DNA of 64,000 nucleotides from Streptomyces dysideae (GTDB lineage: Bacteria > Actinomycetota > Actinomycetes > Streptomycetales > Streptomycetaceae), in the NCBI RefSeq assembly GCF_001514305.1, contig NZ_KQ949080.1, positions 141,057 through 205,056 of the forward strand. Direction: 5' to 3'. Positions 27,704 through 36,093 of this stretch are shown here, piece after piece (position 1 is the first letter of the stretch; each line of letters opens with the position of its first letter). Below the pieces are notes generated by a model. The model was not told the DNA's origin, did no database searches, and saw only the letters and a list, made by a program, of their open reading frames with translations. The position numbers were made by a program, and so were the translations under genes.

Positions 27704-28519
27704 TCACCGCTCGGTGGACTGCTCGGCGGACTGCTCGATCGACGGATGGTCCGGGTGCTCCTGCGCGCCCCTCTCCAGGAAACGCAGCAGCTCCACGGGG
27801 ATGGGCAGCACCAGCGTGGAGTTCTTCTCGGCCGCCACCGCCATCACCGTCTGCAGCAGCCGCAGCTGAAGCGCGGAGGGCGTCTCGGCCATCTGGCGAG
27901 CGGCGTCCGCCAGCTTCTTGGAGGCCTGGAACTCCGCGTCGGCGTTGATGATCCGGGCCCGTCGTTCGCGGTCCGCCTCGGCCTGCCGGGCCATGGAGCG
28001 CTTCATCGTCTCGGGCAGGGACACGTCCTTGATCTCGACGCGGTCGATCTGCACGCCCCAGCCGATCGCCGGGCTGTCGATCATCAGCTCCAGGCCCTGG
28101 TTGAGCTTCTCCCGGTTGGACAGGAGGTCGTCCAGGTCGCTCTTGCCGATGATCGAGCGCAGGGACGTCTGCGCCATCTGCGAGACGGCGAACTTGTAGT
28201 CCTCGACATTGATGAGGGCGGCAGCCGCGTCGACGACCTTGAAGTAGACGACCGCGTCCACGCGCACGGTCACGTTGTCCCGGGTGATGCCCTCCTGGGC
28301 CGGCACCGGCATCGTGACGATCTGCATGTTGATTTTGTGCATCCGGTCCACGGCCGGGACGATCATCGTGAAGCCGGGTGACCGTACGTGTCCCGCCAGC
28401 CGTCCGAACCGCAGGACCACTCCGCGCTCGTACTGCTTGACGACCCGCGCCGCCGCGGCGACGTAGACGACACCCACCGAACCGGCCGCCACGGCCGCTG
28501 TCAGGAGCTCCTCGAGCAT
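27704..28519 (-). CDS. Slipin / SPFH (band 7) membrane protein
   Basis: This 271-residue protein starts with one membrane helix (TAAVAAGSVGVVYVAAAARV) and continues with an SPFH domain (VVKQYERGVVLRFGRLAG, RDNVTVRVDAVVYFKVVDA, SLRSIIGKSDLDDLLSNREK). A charged coiled coil follows (RQAEADRERRARIINADAEF). Slipins scaffold membrane microdomains. No NfeD-type protease gene is adjacent, so the usual partner is missing here. Confidence 0.9.
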   Translation of the reverse strand: MLEELLTAAVAAGSVGVVYVAAAARVVKQYERGVVLRFGRLAGHVRSPGFTMIVPAVDRMHKINMQIVTMPVPAQEGITRDNVTVRVDAVVYFKVVDAAAALINVEDYKFAVSQMAQTSLRSIIGKSDLDDLLSNREKLNQGLELMIDSPAIGWGVQIDRVEIKDVSLPETMKRSMARQAEADRERRARIINADAEFQASKKLADAARQMAETPSALQLRLLQTVMAVAAEKNSTLVLPIPVELLRFLERGAQEHPDHPSIEQSAEQSTER

Positions 28520-28624
28520 GCCGACCTCCTCAGTCAGAGGCCCCGTGTGTCCGCTCCTGCAACGATATGCCCGGTGTCTGGTCCGGGGCCATGGGCGGCC
28601 CCGGACCAGGGGTTCACGCGCCGG

Positions 28625-30130
28625 TCAGGACGCTGTCACCCGCACCGGTTCGGTGCCGACCGCGGTGGGGGTACCTCCCGCTTCGAGCGAAGTCGAGAAG
28701 TGGGGCAGGCGCTCGGCCCAGTTCTCCAGGGCCGTACGGCAGGCGTGGTCCAGGTGGTGCAGCCCGGACAGGTCCAGCTCGACCGGGCGGTCCTGGGGCA
28801 GCGCCTCCAGGCTGTCGAGGATCTTCGGCAGCCTGAGGAAGGTCGCGTTGCCCGACAGGTACGCCTGGACGGGACCCGCGCCCTTGTCTATGACCTCCAG
28901 CTTGAGGTGCGAGGCCTCCCAGGCGGTCTTGGCCACGGCCAGCGCGAGCCCGATGAGCACGCCCTCGAACATGCTGACCGAGACGATCGACACGGCCGTG
29001 ACCACCAGGATCAGCGCTTCGCCCCGATGCTCGCGCCACAGGCCCACGATCTCCCGTACGGGGATCAGCTTGGCCCCGGAGTACACCAGGATGCCCGCCA
29101 GAGCCGGAATCGGGATGTACGCGAGGACCGACGGCAGCAGCGCCGCGAACAGCAGCAGCCATACGCCGTGCAGCACGCGGGACGCCTTCGTCCGCGCGCC
29201 CGCCTGGACGTTCGCCGCGCTGCGCACGATCACCGCGGTCATCGGCAGCGCGCCCAGCGCACCGCACACCGCGTTGCCCGCGCCCTGCGCCATCAGCTCC
29301 TTGTCGTACTCGGTACGCGGACCGTCGTGCAGCCGGTCCACGGCCGCCGCGCTGAACAGCGACTCGGCGGACGCGATCAGCGTGAACGCCACGATGGTGC
29401 CGAGCACACCGACGCTCGCCAGCTCGCCGAAGGTGTCCAGGGAAGGCGGCTGGATGGCGCCCAGCAGGCCCTTGACCTCGACGGTGGCGACGGGCAGGTC
29501 GAACGCGACCGCCGCGAGGGTGGCGAGGCCGACCGCGGCCAGCGGCCCGGGTACCGTACGCACCTGGCGCGGCATCCGCTTCCACACCACCAGCACGGCG
29601 ATGGTGCCGGCGCCGAGCAGCACCGCGGCCAGGGCGGCCGGGTCACCGGCCGCGTCGGCGAGTGCCCCGGGCAGCCCGGCGATCTTCCCCAGCCCGGAGG
29701 CCGGGGCCTTGGCGTCGGCCATGGCGTAGAGCTGTCCGGCGATCAGCACCAGGCCGATTCCGGCCAGCATGCCCTCGACGACGGAGACCGAGATGGCCCG
29801 GAACCAGCGCCCCAGCTTCAGGGCGCCCATGAGGATCTGGAGCACGCCCGAGGCGAGCACGAGCACACCGAGGACGGGCAGCCCGAACTCGTGGACGGCC
29901 TCGAAGACCAGCACGGTCAGACCGGCCGCCGGCCCGGAGACCTGAAGGCTGCTGCCCCGCATGAGTCCGGTGACGATGCCGCCCACGATGCCGGTGACGA
30001 GTCCGAGCTCGGCCGGCACACCGGAGGCGACGGCCACGCCCACGCACAGGGGCAGCGCGACCAGGAAGACGACCAGGGAAGCGGCGAAGTCCTGCCGCAG
30101 GTGAGGGTATGTGGTCATCGCGCTGCTCAC
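28625..30130 (-). CDS. SulP-family anion transporter (putative bicarbonate/sulfate)
   Basis: This 501-residue membrane protein has about 11 helices. MTTYPHLRQDFAASLVVFLV precedes helix 1, VSGPAAGLTVLVFEAV is a SulP signature, and a STAS-like C-terminal domain begins near residue 420 (VQAYLSGNATFLRLPKILDS, then VELDLSGLHHLDHACRTALE). The GTG at 30130 overlaps the stop of the carbonic anhydrase gene by 4 bp and has GAGG upstream; the ATG at 30118 lacks one. Coupling to a carbonic anhydrase points to bicarbonate as substrate, by inference. Confidence 0.88.
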   Translation of the reverse strand: MSSAMTTYPHLRQDFAASLVVFLVALPLCVGVAVASGVPAELGLVTGIVGGIVTGLMRGSSLQVSGPAAGLTVLVFEAVHEFGLPVLGVLVLASGVLQILMGALKLGRWFRAISVSVVEGMLAGIGLVLIAGQLYAMADAKAPASGLGKIAGLPGALADAAGDPAALAAVLLGAGTIAVLVVWKRMPRQVRTVPGPLAAVGLATLAAVAFDLPVATVEVKGLLGAIQPPSLDTFGELASVGVLGTIVAFTLIASAESLFSAAAVDRLHDGPRTEYDKELMAQGAGNAVCGALGALPMTAVIVRSAANVQAGARTKASRVLHGVWLLLFAALLPSVLAYIPIPALAGILVYSGAKLIPVREIVGLWREHRGEALILVVTAVSIVSVSMFEGVLIGLALAVAKTAWEASHLKLEVIDKGAGPVQAYLSGNATFLRLPKILDSLEALPQDRPVELDLSGLHHLDHACRTALENWAERLPHFSTSLEAGGTPTAVGTEPVRVTAS

Positions 30131-30705
30131 AGGGCCTCGAACGTGTCGGTGTCCGCGCTGTGGGCGCGCACCGAGCCGGTGTGGACCTCGTAGTACCAGG
30201 CGTGCAAGGTGAGTTGACGCTCCTTCAGCTTCTTCTCGATGAACGGGTACGAGCGCAGCCGCAGCAGCTGCGTCAGGGCGTGGGCCTGGACCCCCTGGGT
30301 GACGGCGGGGTCCTCGGCCGCCCCGGCCGGGCGCGGCGTCGCGTGCGCGAGCCAGTCCCGCACGGCCGGCACGGCGGTCAGGTCGTCGCCACGCACCAGC
30401 GCGCCGACGGCACCGCAGTGCGAGTGTCCGCAGACCACGATGTCGCGGACGCCCAGCACCTCCACGGCGTACTCGATGGTGGCCGCCTCGCTGGTGGGGG
30501 TCTGGGAGGCGTACGGCGGGACGATGTTGCCCGCGGTGCGCAGCTCGAAGAGCTCGCCGGGGCGGGCGCCCGTGATCAGGGCCGGTACGACCCGGGAGTC
30601 GGAGCACGTGATGAACAGGACTTGCGGAGACTGGCCTTCGGCCAGCTTGGCGAACTCCTCAGGGCGCTGTCCGAACGTACGGGCGTTGTCGATGAGGGGC
30701 TGCAT
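30127..30705 (-). CDS. Beta-class carbonic anhydrase
   Basis: It interconverts CO2 and bicarbonate in the cytoplasm. The 192-residue product has the zinc ligands Cys34, His94 and Cys97 in TCSDSRVVP and VCGHSHCGAVG, and the Asp36-Arg38 dyad. The start ATG at 30705 is preceded by GGAGGAGTC. It is the first gene of a two-gene operon with the SulP transporter, overlapping it by 4 bp. Confidence 0.94.
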   Translation of the reverse strand: MQPLIDNARTFGQRPEEFAKLAEGQSPQVLFITCSDSRVVPALITGARPGELFELRTAGNIVPPYASQTPTSEAATIEYAVEVLGVRDIVVCGHSHCGAVGALVRGDDLTAVPAVRDWLAHATPRPAGAAEDPAVTQGVQAHALTQLLRLRSYPFIEKKLKERQLTLHAWYYEVHTGSVRAHSADTDTFEAL

Positions 30706-30818
30706 ATGGTGACTCCTCCTGGCGCGCCGCGATGGCGCGTCGGACTGGCAAGACAGAGTGGGGGACTGCTCTGCTCAGAACGGCGCTCTGCTCCCCACAG
30801 GGCGCCGGTGCCGCTCTC

Positions 30819-31223
30819 TCAGCAGCGAAAGACCTGAAGTGCCGCCGGAGAATGGGCTGTCGAGGGTCTCGACCTGTGCTGGCGCGAGGCTCTGTGCGCG
30901 TCCGGTGCGTGCGCGGCCGCGGGGTCCTGCGTCAGCAGAGGACGCAGCGGGACCTCGGGGCCGGAATCGGCGGCGCGATGGCGGTCGCGGGTTCGCAGGG
31001 GACCGGTCGGGTCCCCGTCACTGGACAGTTCGCAGTGGCGGGAGGTGAGGGTTTCGTCGCGCAGACCCTTCCCGGAGAGCTTGATTCCGGGCTGGGCTTT
31101 GGCCTCTACCTGACTGGCCGTGTGCGCGTGTGCGAAGGACGCGGTCGGAGCGAAGAACTGGAGGGCGAGCAGGGCGGCGGCGAGGATCGAAACCACGGTC
31201 CGTACCGTCGTACCTCGAAACAT
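30819..31223 (-). CDS. Small secreted protein of unknown function
   Basis: The 134-residue product has a clear signal peptide (VSILAAALLALQFFAPTASF, likely cut after AHA). The mature part is His/Arg/Pro-rich with Cys near residue 65 and at the C-terminus. CTGGAGGGGGGCGC precedes the ATG. I recognise no domain. A promoter candidate lies just upstream. Confidence 0.6.
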   Translation of the reverse strand: MFRGTTVRTVVSILAAALLALQFFAPTASFAHAHTASQVEAKAQPGIKLSGKGLRDETLTSRHCELSSDGDPTGPLRTRDRHRAADSGPEVPLRPLLTQDPAAAHAPDAHRASRQHRSRPSTAHSPAALQVFRC

Positions 31224-31247
31224 GCGCCCCCCTCCAGGCAGTTCGCA

Positions 31248-31276
31248 CCCCTAGTGCGTACCAACGGTTGGTCAAC
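31248..31276 (-). promoter_or_regulatory. Promoter of the small secreted protein gene
   Basis: On the minus strand TTGACC (31276-31271) and TAGGGG (31253-31248) are 17 bp apart, close to the HrdB-type consensus TTGAC-n-TAGGnT. The predicted start of transcription would be about 15-20 nt upstream of the ATG at 31223. A second TTGACC lies 11 bp further upstream. Confidence 0.55.
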
Positions 31277-31294
31277 GGCTGGTCAAGAAACACG

Positions 31295-31326
31295 TTAACC
31301 CTGCGAAGTTGTTTGCAGGGTTAACT
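31295..31326 (-). terminator. Hairpin after zapE
   Basis: GTTAACCCTGC (31295-31305) and GCAGGGTTAAC (31316-31326) form a perfect 11-bp stem with a 10-nt loop, about 80 bp after the zapE stop. On the minus strand it is followed by GTGTTTCTT. It also lies just upstream of the promoter at 31271, so an operator role is an alternative. Confidence 0.55.
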
Positions 31327-31407
31327 TAACGTTTCCGGCTGAAGAGAGCCTGAAAAGCGCAGGTGTGTTGGCTTGAACTGGGCCTTGACCTGAGGGAATT
31401 GGTCAGG

Positions 31408-32517
31408 CTAGGAGGCGTCGACGAGACCCTTCGCGTCCCGGGCCAGGGCGGTGAGGCGGGAGATCGCGCGGAAGTACTTCTTGCGGTAACCGCCCTTCAG
31501 CATCTCCTCGCTGAACAGCTGGTCGAACGGCAGGCCCGCGGCCAGCACCGGGACCTCACGGTCGTAGAGCCGGTCGGCGAGCACGACGAGGCGCAGGGCC
31601 GTCGACTGGTCCGGGACCGGCTGGACGTCGGTGAGGCACACCGCCCTGATCCCGTCGGTCAGGGCGCCGTACCGGCTGGGGTGGACGCGGGCCAGGTGCT
31701 CCAGCAGGTGCGGGAAGTCGTCGAGCGCGGCGCCCGGGGTGGCGTACGCCGTCTTGGTCACCTGCTCCTCGGAGAACGGCGCCGGCGCCTCGGGCAGCCC
31801 GCGGTGGCGGTAGTCCTCGCCGTCGATGCGCAGGGCGCGGAAGTGCGCCGACAGGCCCTGGATCTCGCGCAGGAAATCGGCCGCCGCGAACCGGCCCTCG
31901 CCGAGCTTGCCCGGCAGCGTGTTGGAGGTGGCGGCGAGCGCGACGCCCGCGTCGACCAGCTTGCCGAGCAGGGTGGAGACGAGGACGGTGTCGCCGGGGT
32001 CGTCGAGTTCGAACTCGTCGATGCAGAGGAGACGGTGACCGGACAGGGTCGCGACCGTCTTCTGGAAGCCGAGGGCACCGACCAGGTTGGTCAGCTCGAC
32101 GAACGTCCCGAACGCCTTGAGTGACGGCTCCGCCGGGGTGGCGTGCCACAGGGAGGCGAGGAGGTGGGTCTTGCCGACGCCGTAACCGCCGTCGAGGTAG
32201 ACACCGCGGGGGCCGGCGGGGGTCTTCGGCGCCCTGGCCTTCCCGAAGCCGAAGAAGCCGCGCTTGGGGGTACCGATGGCGTGCGCCCCGCCGAGCCCGC
32301 CCGCGAAGCCATCGAGGACGCGGACCGCCTCGGTCTGGCTGGGCTGGTTGGGGTCCGGCAGGTACGTGCTGAAGCGGACCGAGTCGAACCGGGGCGGCGG
32401 CACCATCTCGGCGACCAGCCGGTCCGCGGGGACGTGCGGCTCACGGGTGCACAGGGACAGCGGCGTGGCTTCGGCTATCGGGCTGAGCCCCGAGGCGGCG
32501 GCGGAGGAGGACGACAC
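31408..32517 (-). CDS. zapE: ZapE / AFG1-like ATPase, cell division protein
   Basis: This P-loop ATPase has 369 residues. Walker A is YLDGGYGVGKTHLLASLW (near residue 115), Walker B LLCIDEFELDDPGD and the sensor AATSNTLPGKLGEGRF. ZapE modulates the Z-ring in proteobacteria, and AFG1 relatives act in mitochondrial protein quality control; the actinobacterial role is untested. The GTG at 32517 starts SSSSAAASGLSPIAEATPL. It is divergent from the next gene with a 37-bp gap, so the promoters overlap or transcripts are leaderless. Confidence 0.9.
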   Translation of the reverse strand: MSSSSAAASGLSPIAEATPLSLCTREPHVPADRLVAEMVPPPRFDSVRFSTYLPDPNQPSQTEAVRVLDGFAGGLGGAHAIGTPKRGFFGFGKARAPKTPAGPRGVYLDGGYGVGKTHLLASLWHATPAEPSLKAFGTFVELTNLVGALGFQKTVATLSGHRLLCIDEFELDDPGDTVLVSTLLGKLVDAGVALAATSNTLPGKLGEGRFAAADFLREIQGLSAHFRALRIDGEDYRHRGLPEAPAPFSEEQVTKTAYATPGAALDDFPHLLEHLARVHPSRYGALTDGIRAVCLTDVQPVPDQSTALRLVVLADRLYDREVPVLAAGLPFDQLFSEEMLKGGYRKKYFRAISRLTALARDAKGLVDAS

Positions 32518-32554
32518 GGTTCACCATGCTAGTCGCCGTGCCAGACTGCACGGC

Positions 32555-33406
32555 ATGCGACGCCTGTTCCCTGTGACCGACGAGACAGTGACCCGGGGCC
32601 GGGGGGAGGGTTCTGGTGGCGGTGGGACCTCTGGGGCTGACGGGGCCGACATCGGCCTCGTCGACCGTGAGTGGAGCCTCGGCGAGCTCGCCGTTGCCTA
32701 TGCCTATCCGGACCTCGGCTCCGAGCCGGAGACCGGCGGACGCCGGGCCTGGGTGCGGGCCAACATGGTGTCCACGCTCGACGGCGCCGCCCAGCACGAC
32801 GGCCGTTCACAGCCCATCTCCTGCGCCGCCGACATGCGGATCTTCGGCACCCTGCGCGGGCTGGCGGACGTCGTGCTCGTCGGTGCCGAAACGGTACGCC
32901 AGGAGGGTTACCGCCCCGCACGCGCGCGTGCGGAGTTCGCGGCGGCGCGGGCAGCGGCCGGACAGGGGCCGGCGCCGACGATCGCGGTGGTCAGTGCCGG
33001 CCTGGACCTGGACTACACGCTCCCGCTGTTCACCTCGCCCCTGGTGCCCACGCTGATCCTGACCGGCGCCGCGGCGGCCCCGGACCGGATCGCCGCGGCC
33101 GAGAAGGCGGGTGCGCGGGTGGTGACCGCCGGTGACGGCGTCGGCGTCGACCCCGCCCGTGCGGTACGGGCCCTCGCCGATCTCGGTCACACCCGGGTGC
33201 TGACCGAGGGCGGCCCGCGGCTGCTCGGCCAGCTGGTGGCCGCGGGCGTGCTCGACGAGCTGTGTCTGACCGTGTCCCCGATGCTCACCGCGGGTGACGC
33301 CCAGCGCATCGCGGGCGGGCCTTCGGTGGCGGTTCCGCGGCGCTTCGCACTGGTGTCCCTGCTGGAGGAGGACGGGTTCCTGTTCAGCCGGTACCGGCGG
33401 GCCTGA
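32555..33406 (+). CDS. Pyrimidine reductase family protein (RibD C-terminal/DHFR fold)
   Basis: The 283-residue protein matches the RibD C-terminal reductase: VRANMVSTLDGAAQHDGRSQ (substrate loop), MRIFGTLRGLADVVLVGAET, TEGGPRLLGQLVAAGVLDEL, and the closing strand DGFLFSRYRR. The family reduces a ribosylaminopyrimidine in riboflavin synthesis, but the deaminase half and other rib genes are absent here, so the substrate is open. A Gly-rich insert lies near residues 15-30. The ATG at 32555 is the first that keeps the family N-terminus MRRLFPV. Confidence 0.82.
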   Translation: MRRLFPVTDETVTRGRGEGSGGGGTSGADGADIGLVDREWSLGELAVAYAYPDLGSEPETGGRRAWVRANMVSTLDGAAQHDGRSQPISCAADMRIFGTLRGLADVVLVGAETVRQEGYRPARARAEFAAARAAAGQGPAPTIAVVSAGLDLDYTLPLFTSPLVPTLILTGAAAAPDRIAAAEKAGARVVTAGDGVGVDPARAVRALADLGHTRVLTEGGPRLLGQLVAAGVLDELCLTVSPMLTAGDAQRIAGGPSVAVPRRFALVSLLEEDGFLFSRYRRA

Positions 33407-33580
33407 AATCGCCCAACGGGTGTCCAGTCGGTACCGTCAGTCCGGAAATGGGTCTGATCCGTACCGCAGGTCCGGTAAGCAGCGGAATCTACCGTTCCGT
33501 TTAGCTTCCGCCGGGCACACTAAAACTCGCAGTCCCCGTGCGGGCACGGGGCAGGATGGTTTCCGGAGAAGGGGCGCCCG

Positions 33581-34054
33581 GTGTTCACAAGCGTTTTGAT
33601 GATCGAGAAGGCCCTGACGTCCGCCGACGTGGAGTTCGTCACCACCTTGCACGGGGACGAGCGGGTCTCGTTCCACGTGCTGCTTCAGCCGCGCGGCGAC
33701 CAGGCGGACCGGCTGCTGCGCGCCATCGACGACGTCGCGCTCGGCGAACTGGACGAGGCCGCGCGGGAGCGGGAGCGGCCGGAGGGTGAGGATGCGCGGG
33801 GGGTGGGGGAGCAGGCGCTCGATGTTTCGTTGCGGGCGTTGCGGGCGTCCGGGAACGATGCGGAGGGGCGGTTGATCGAGGATCACCCCTTGGATGCGCT
33901 GAGGACCCTGGTGGACGAGGTCCAGGCCGACGAGGTGATCGTGCTGACCGATCCGCATTATGTGGAGGAGTTCTTCCATCGGGACTGGGCGTCTCGGGCG
34001 CGGCACAAGGTGGGCGTACCTGTGCTGAAGCTGTTCTCGCACAGTAAGGCGTGA
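33581..34054 (+). CDS. Conserved hypothetical protein
   Basis: The 157-residue product starts at GTG 33581 (VFTSVLMIEKALTSADVEFV) after GGAGAAGGGG. It has an alpha/beta look: an N-terminal strand-helix, LLQPRGDQADRLLRAIDDVA, then DEVQADEVIVLTDPHYVEEF and KVGVPVLKLF at the end. Relatives are sometimes labelled indole-3-glycerol phosphate synthase, but no TrpC motif is present. A nucleotide- or stress-type fold is possible. It precedes murC in the same direction. Confidence 0.7.
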   Translation: MFTSVLMIEKALTSADVEFVTTLHGDERVSFHVLLQPRGDQADRLLRAIDDVALGELDEAARERERPEGEDARGVGEQALDVSLRALRASGNDAEGRLIEDHPLDALRTLVDEVQADEVIVLTDPHYVEEFFHRDWASRARHKVGVPVLKLFSHSKA

Positions 34055-34184
34055 GGGGCTCGTTCTCGGGTGCGGGTGTGTGGGGGCTGGTCCGCCGCTG
34101 AGGTCGGTACAGTCCCCGGCGCTCCTGAAATAGGGTGGGGCGCTGAACGTTCGCCGTAGTAGTGACGCACAGGGAGACACGCGC

Positions 34185-35573
34185 ATGGCACCCGGCCTTC
34201 CCACCGCCATGGACCGACCGCACTTCATCGGCATCGGCGGCGCCGGAATGTCGGGTATCGCGAAGATTCTCGCGCAGCGCGGGGCCAAGGTGGCGGGCAG
34301 TGACGCCAAGGAGTCGGCCACCGCCGAGGCGCTGCGTGCGCTGGGGGCGACCGTGCACATCGGGCACGCCGCGGAGCACCTCGCCGACGACGCGAGCTGT
34401 GTGGTCGTCTCGTCGGCGATCCGGCAGGACAACCCCGAGCTGGCCCGCGCCGCCGAGCTGGGCATCCCGGTGGTGCACCGCTCCGACGCCCTCGCCGCGC
34501 TGATGGGTGGCCTGCGTCCGATCGCGGTCGCGGGTACGCACGGCAAGACGACCACGACGTCGATGCTGGCGGTGTCGCTGACGGAGCTGGGCCTGCGGCC
34601 GTCGTACGCGATCGGCGGCGATCTGGACGCCCCTGGCTCGAACGCCCTGCACGGCGACGGCGAGATCTTCGTCGCCGAGGCGGACGAGTCGGACCGCAGC
34701 TTCCACAAGTACGCCCCCGAGGTCGCCATCGTCCTCAACGTCGAGCTCGACCACCACGCCAACTACGCGTCGATGGACGAGATCTACGAATCCTTCGAGA
34801 CGTTCGCCGGCAAGATCGTCCCCGGCGGCACGCTGGTGATCACGGCGGACCACGAGGGCGCCCGGGAACTGACCCGGCGGCTCGCGGGCGCGGTGAAGAC
34901 GGTGACGTACGGGGAGTCGGAGGACGCCGACGTACGCGTCCTGTCCGTGCGGGCCCAGGGGCTGAAGAGCGAGGTCAGGGTCCTGCTGGACGGCGTGGAG
35001 CTCACCTTTACGGTCTCGGTCCCCGGCCGCCACTACGCGCACAACGCGGTGGCCGCCCTCGCCGCCGGCGTGGCGCTGGGCGTCCCGGCGGCGGAGCTGG
35101 CGCCGGCGCTGGCGGCGTACACGGGCGTGAAGCGCCGCCTCCAGCTGAAGGGCGAGGCGGCGGGCGTGCAGGTCATCGACTCGTACGCCCATCACCCCAC
35201 GGAGATGACGGCGGACCTGGAGGCGATGCGGGCGGCTGCGGGCGACGCGCGGATCCTGGTCGTCTTCCAGCCCCACCTGTTCTCCCGCACGCAGGAACTG
35301 GGCAAGGAGATGGGGCAGTCCCTGGCCCTGGCGGACGCGTCGGTGGTCCTGGACATCTATCCGGCCCGTGAGGACCCGATCCCCGGCATCACCAGCGACC
35401 TGATCATCGAGGCGGGCCGCGCCGCGGGTGCCGAGGTGACGCCGGTCCACGACAAGGCCGAGGTGCCGTCGCTGGTCGCGGGAATGACGAAGCCGGGTGA
35501 TCTCGTTCTCACCATGGGCGCGGGCGATGTCACCGACCTCGGCCCGCTCATCCTGGACCGCCTGCCGAAGTGA
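34185..35573 (+). CDS. murC: UDP-N-acetylmuramate--L-alanine ligase
   Basis: It adds L-alanine to UDP-MurNAc in peptidoglycan precursor synthesis. The 462-residue product has the Rossmann start IGIGGAGMSGIAKILAQRG, the ATP site AVAGTHGKTTTTSMLAVSL (near residue 112), VAEADESDRSFHKYAP and the ligase C-domain motif DSYAHHPTEM, with VVFQPHLFSRTQ. It stands apart from the main dcw cluster and precedes msrB by 13 bp. Confidence 0.96.
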   Translation: MAPGLPTAMDRPHFIGIGGAGMSGIAKILAQRGAKVAGSDAKESATAEALRALGATVHIGHAAEHLADDASCVVVSSAIRQDNPELARAAELGIPVVHRSDALAALMGGLRPIAVAGTHGKTTTTSMLAVSLTELGLRPSYAIGGDLDAPGSNALHGDGEIFVAEADESDRSFHKYAPEVAIVLNVELDHHANYASMDEIYESFETFAGKIVPGGTLVITADHEGARELTRRLAGAVKTVTYGESEDADVRVLSVRAQGLKSEVRVLLDGVELTFTVSVPGRHYAHNAVAALAAGVALGVPAAELAPALAAYTGVKRRLQLKGEAAGVQVIDSYAHHPTEMTADLEAMRAAAGDARILVVFQPHLFSRTQELGKEMGQSLALADASVVLDIYPAREDPIPGITSDLIIEAGRAAGAEVTPVHDKAEVPSLVAGMTKPGDLVLTMGAGDVTDLGPLILDRLPK

Positions 35574-35586
35574 GGGGCTGACGCTC

Positions 35587-35994
35587 ATGTCGTACGACGT
35601 CGAAAAGCCGGACGAGCAGTGGCGCACGGAGCTGACGCCGGCCGAGTACGCGGTCCTGCGCCAGGCTGCCACGGAGCCGGCCTTCACCGGTGAGTACACC
35701 AACACCAAGGCGAAGGGCGTCTACTCCTGCCGCGCGTGCGGCGCCGAACTCTTCACTTCCACCACGAAGTTCGAGTCCCACTGCGGCTGGCCGAGCTTCT
35801 ACGATGCACGCAACTCGGATGCGGTGGAACTGGTGTCCGATCATTCACACGGGATGGTGCGGACGGAGGTGCGGTGTGCGCGGTGTGGGTCGCATCTGGG
35901 TCACGTGTTTGAGGGTGAGGGGTACCCGACGCCCACCGATCAGCGGTACTGCATCAACTCGATCTCGCTGCGGCTGACGCCGGACGAGGAGTGA
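35587..35994 (+). CDS. msrB: Peptide-methionine (R)-S-oxide reductase
   Basis: It repairs methionine-R-sulfoxide in proteins. The 135-residue product has zinc cysteine pairs (YSCRACGAELF and [11 protein letters not shown]), the HCGWPSFYD substrate motif and the catalytic Cys in [12 protein letters not shown] near the C-terminus. It is probably cotranscribed with murC. The 3' half recurs as a degenerate copy at 41869-42057, on the other side of the hydrolase/caspase segment, so the end of this gene may be an integration site. Confidence 0.95.
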   Translation: MSYDVEKPDEQWRTELTPAEYAVLRQAATEPAFTGEYTNTKAKGVYSCRACGAELFTSTTKFESHCGWPSFYDARNSDAVELVSDHSHGMVRTEVRCARCGSHLGHVFEGEGYPTPTDQRYCINSISLRLTPDEE

Positions 35995-36031
35995 CCGGAG
36001 GCCGCTTTTTGTAGTGCCTATGAGTAGCAGT

Positions 36032-36064
36032 GATGCCCCGCGCGGAGGTTCCGCGCGGGGCATC
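36032..36064. terminator. Strong bidirectional hairpin after msrB
   Basis: GATGCCCCGCGCGGA (36032-36046) and TCCGCGCGGGGCATC (36050-36064) form a perfect 15-bp stem with a 3-nt loop. It lies between the convergent ends of msrB and the hydrolase gene, 30 bp from the latter's stop. Confidence 0.85.
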
Positions 36065-36093
36065 GGTGGTGTGGTCGCCCACTCTCTCTCGGA

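Noticed and set aside
33581..34054. Annotation as indole-3-glycerol phosphate synthase.
   Set aside because: No TrpC barrel motifs are present and the length is far too short.
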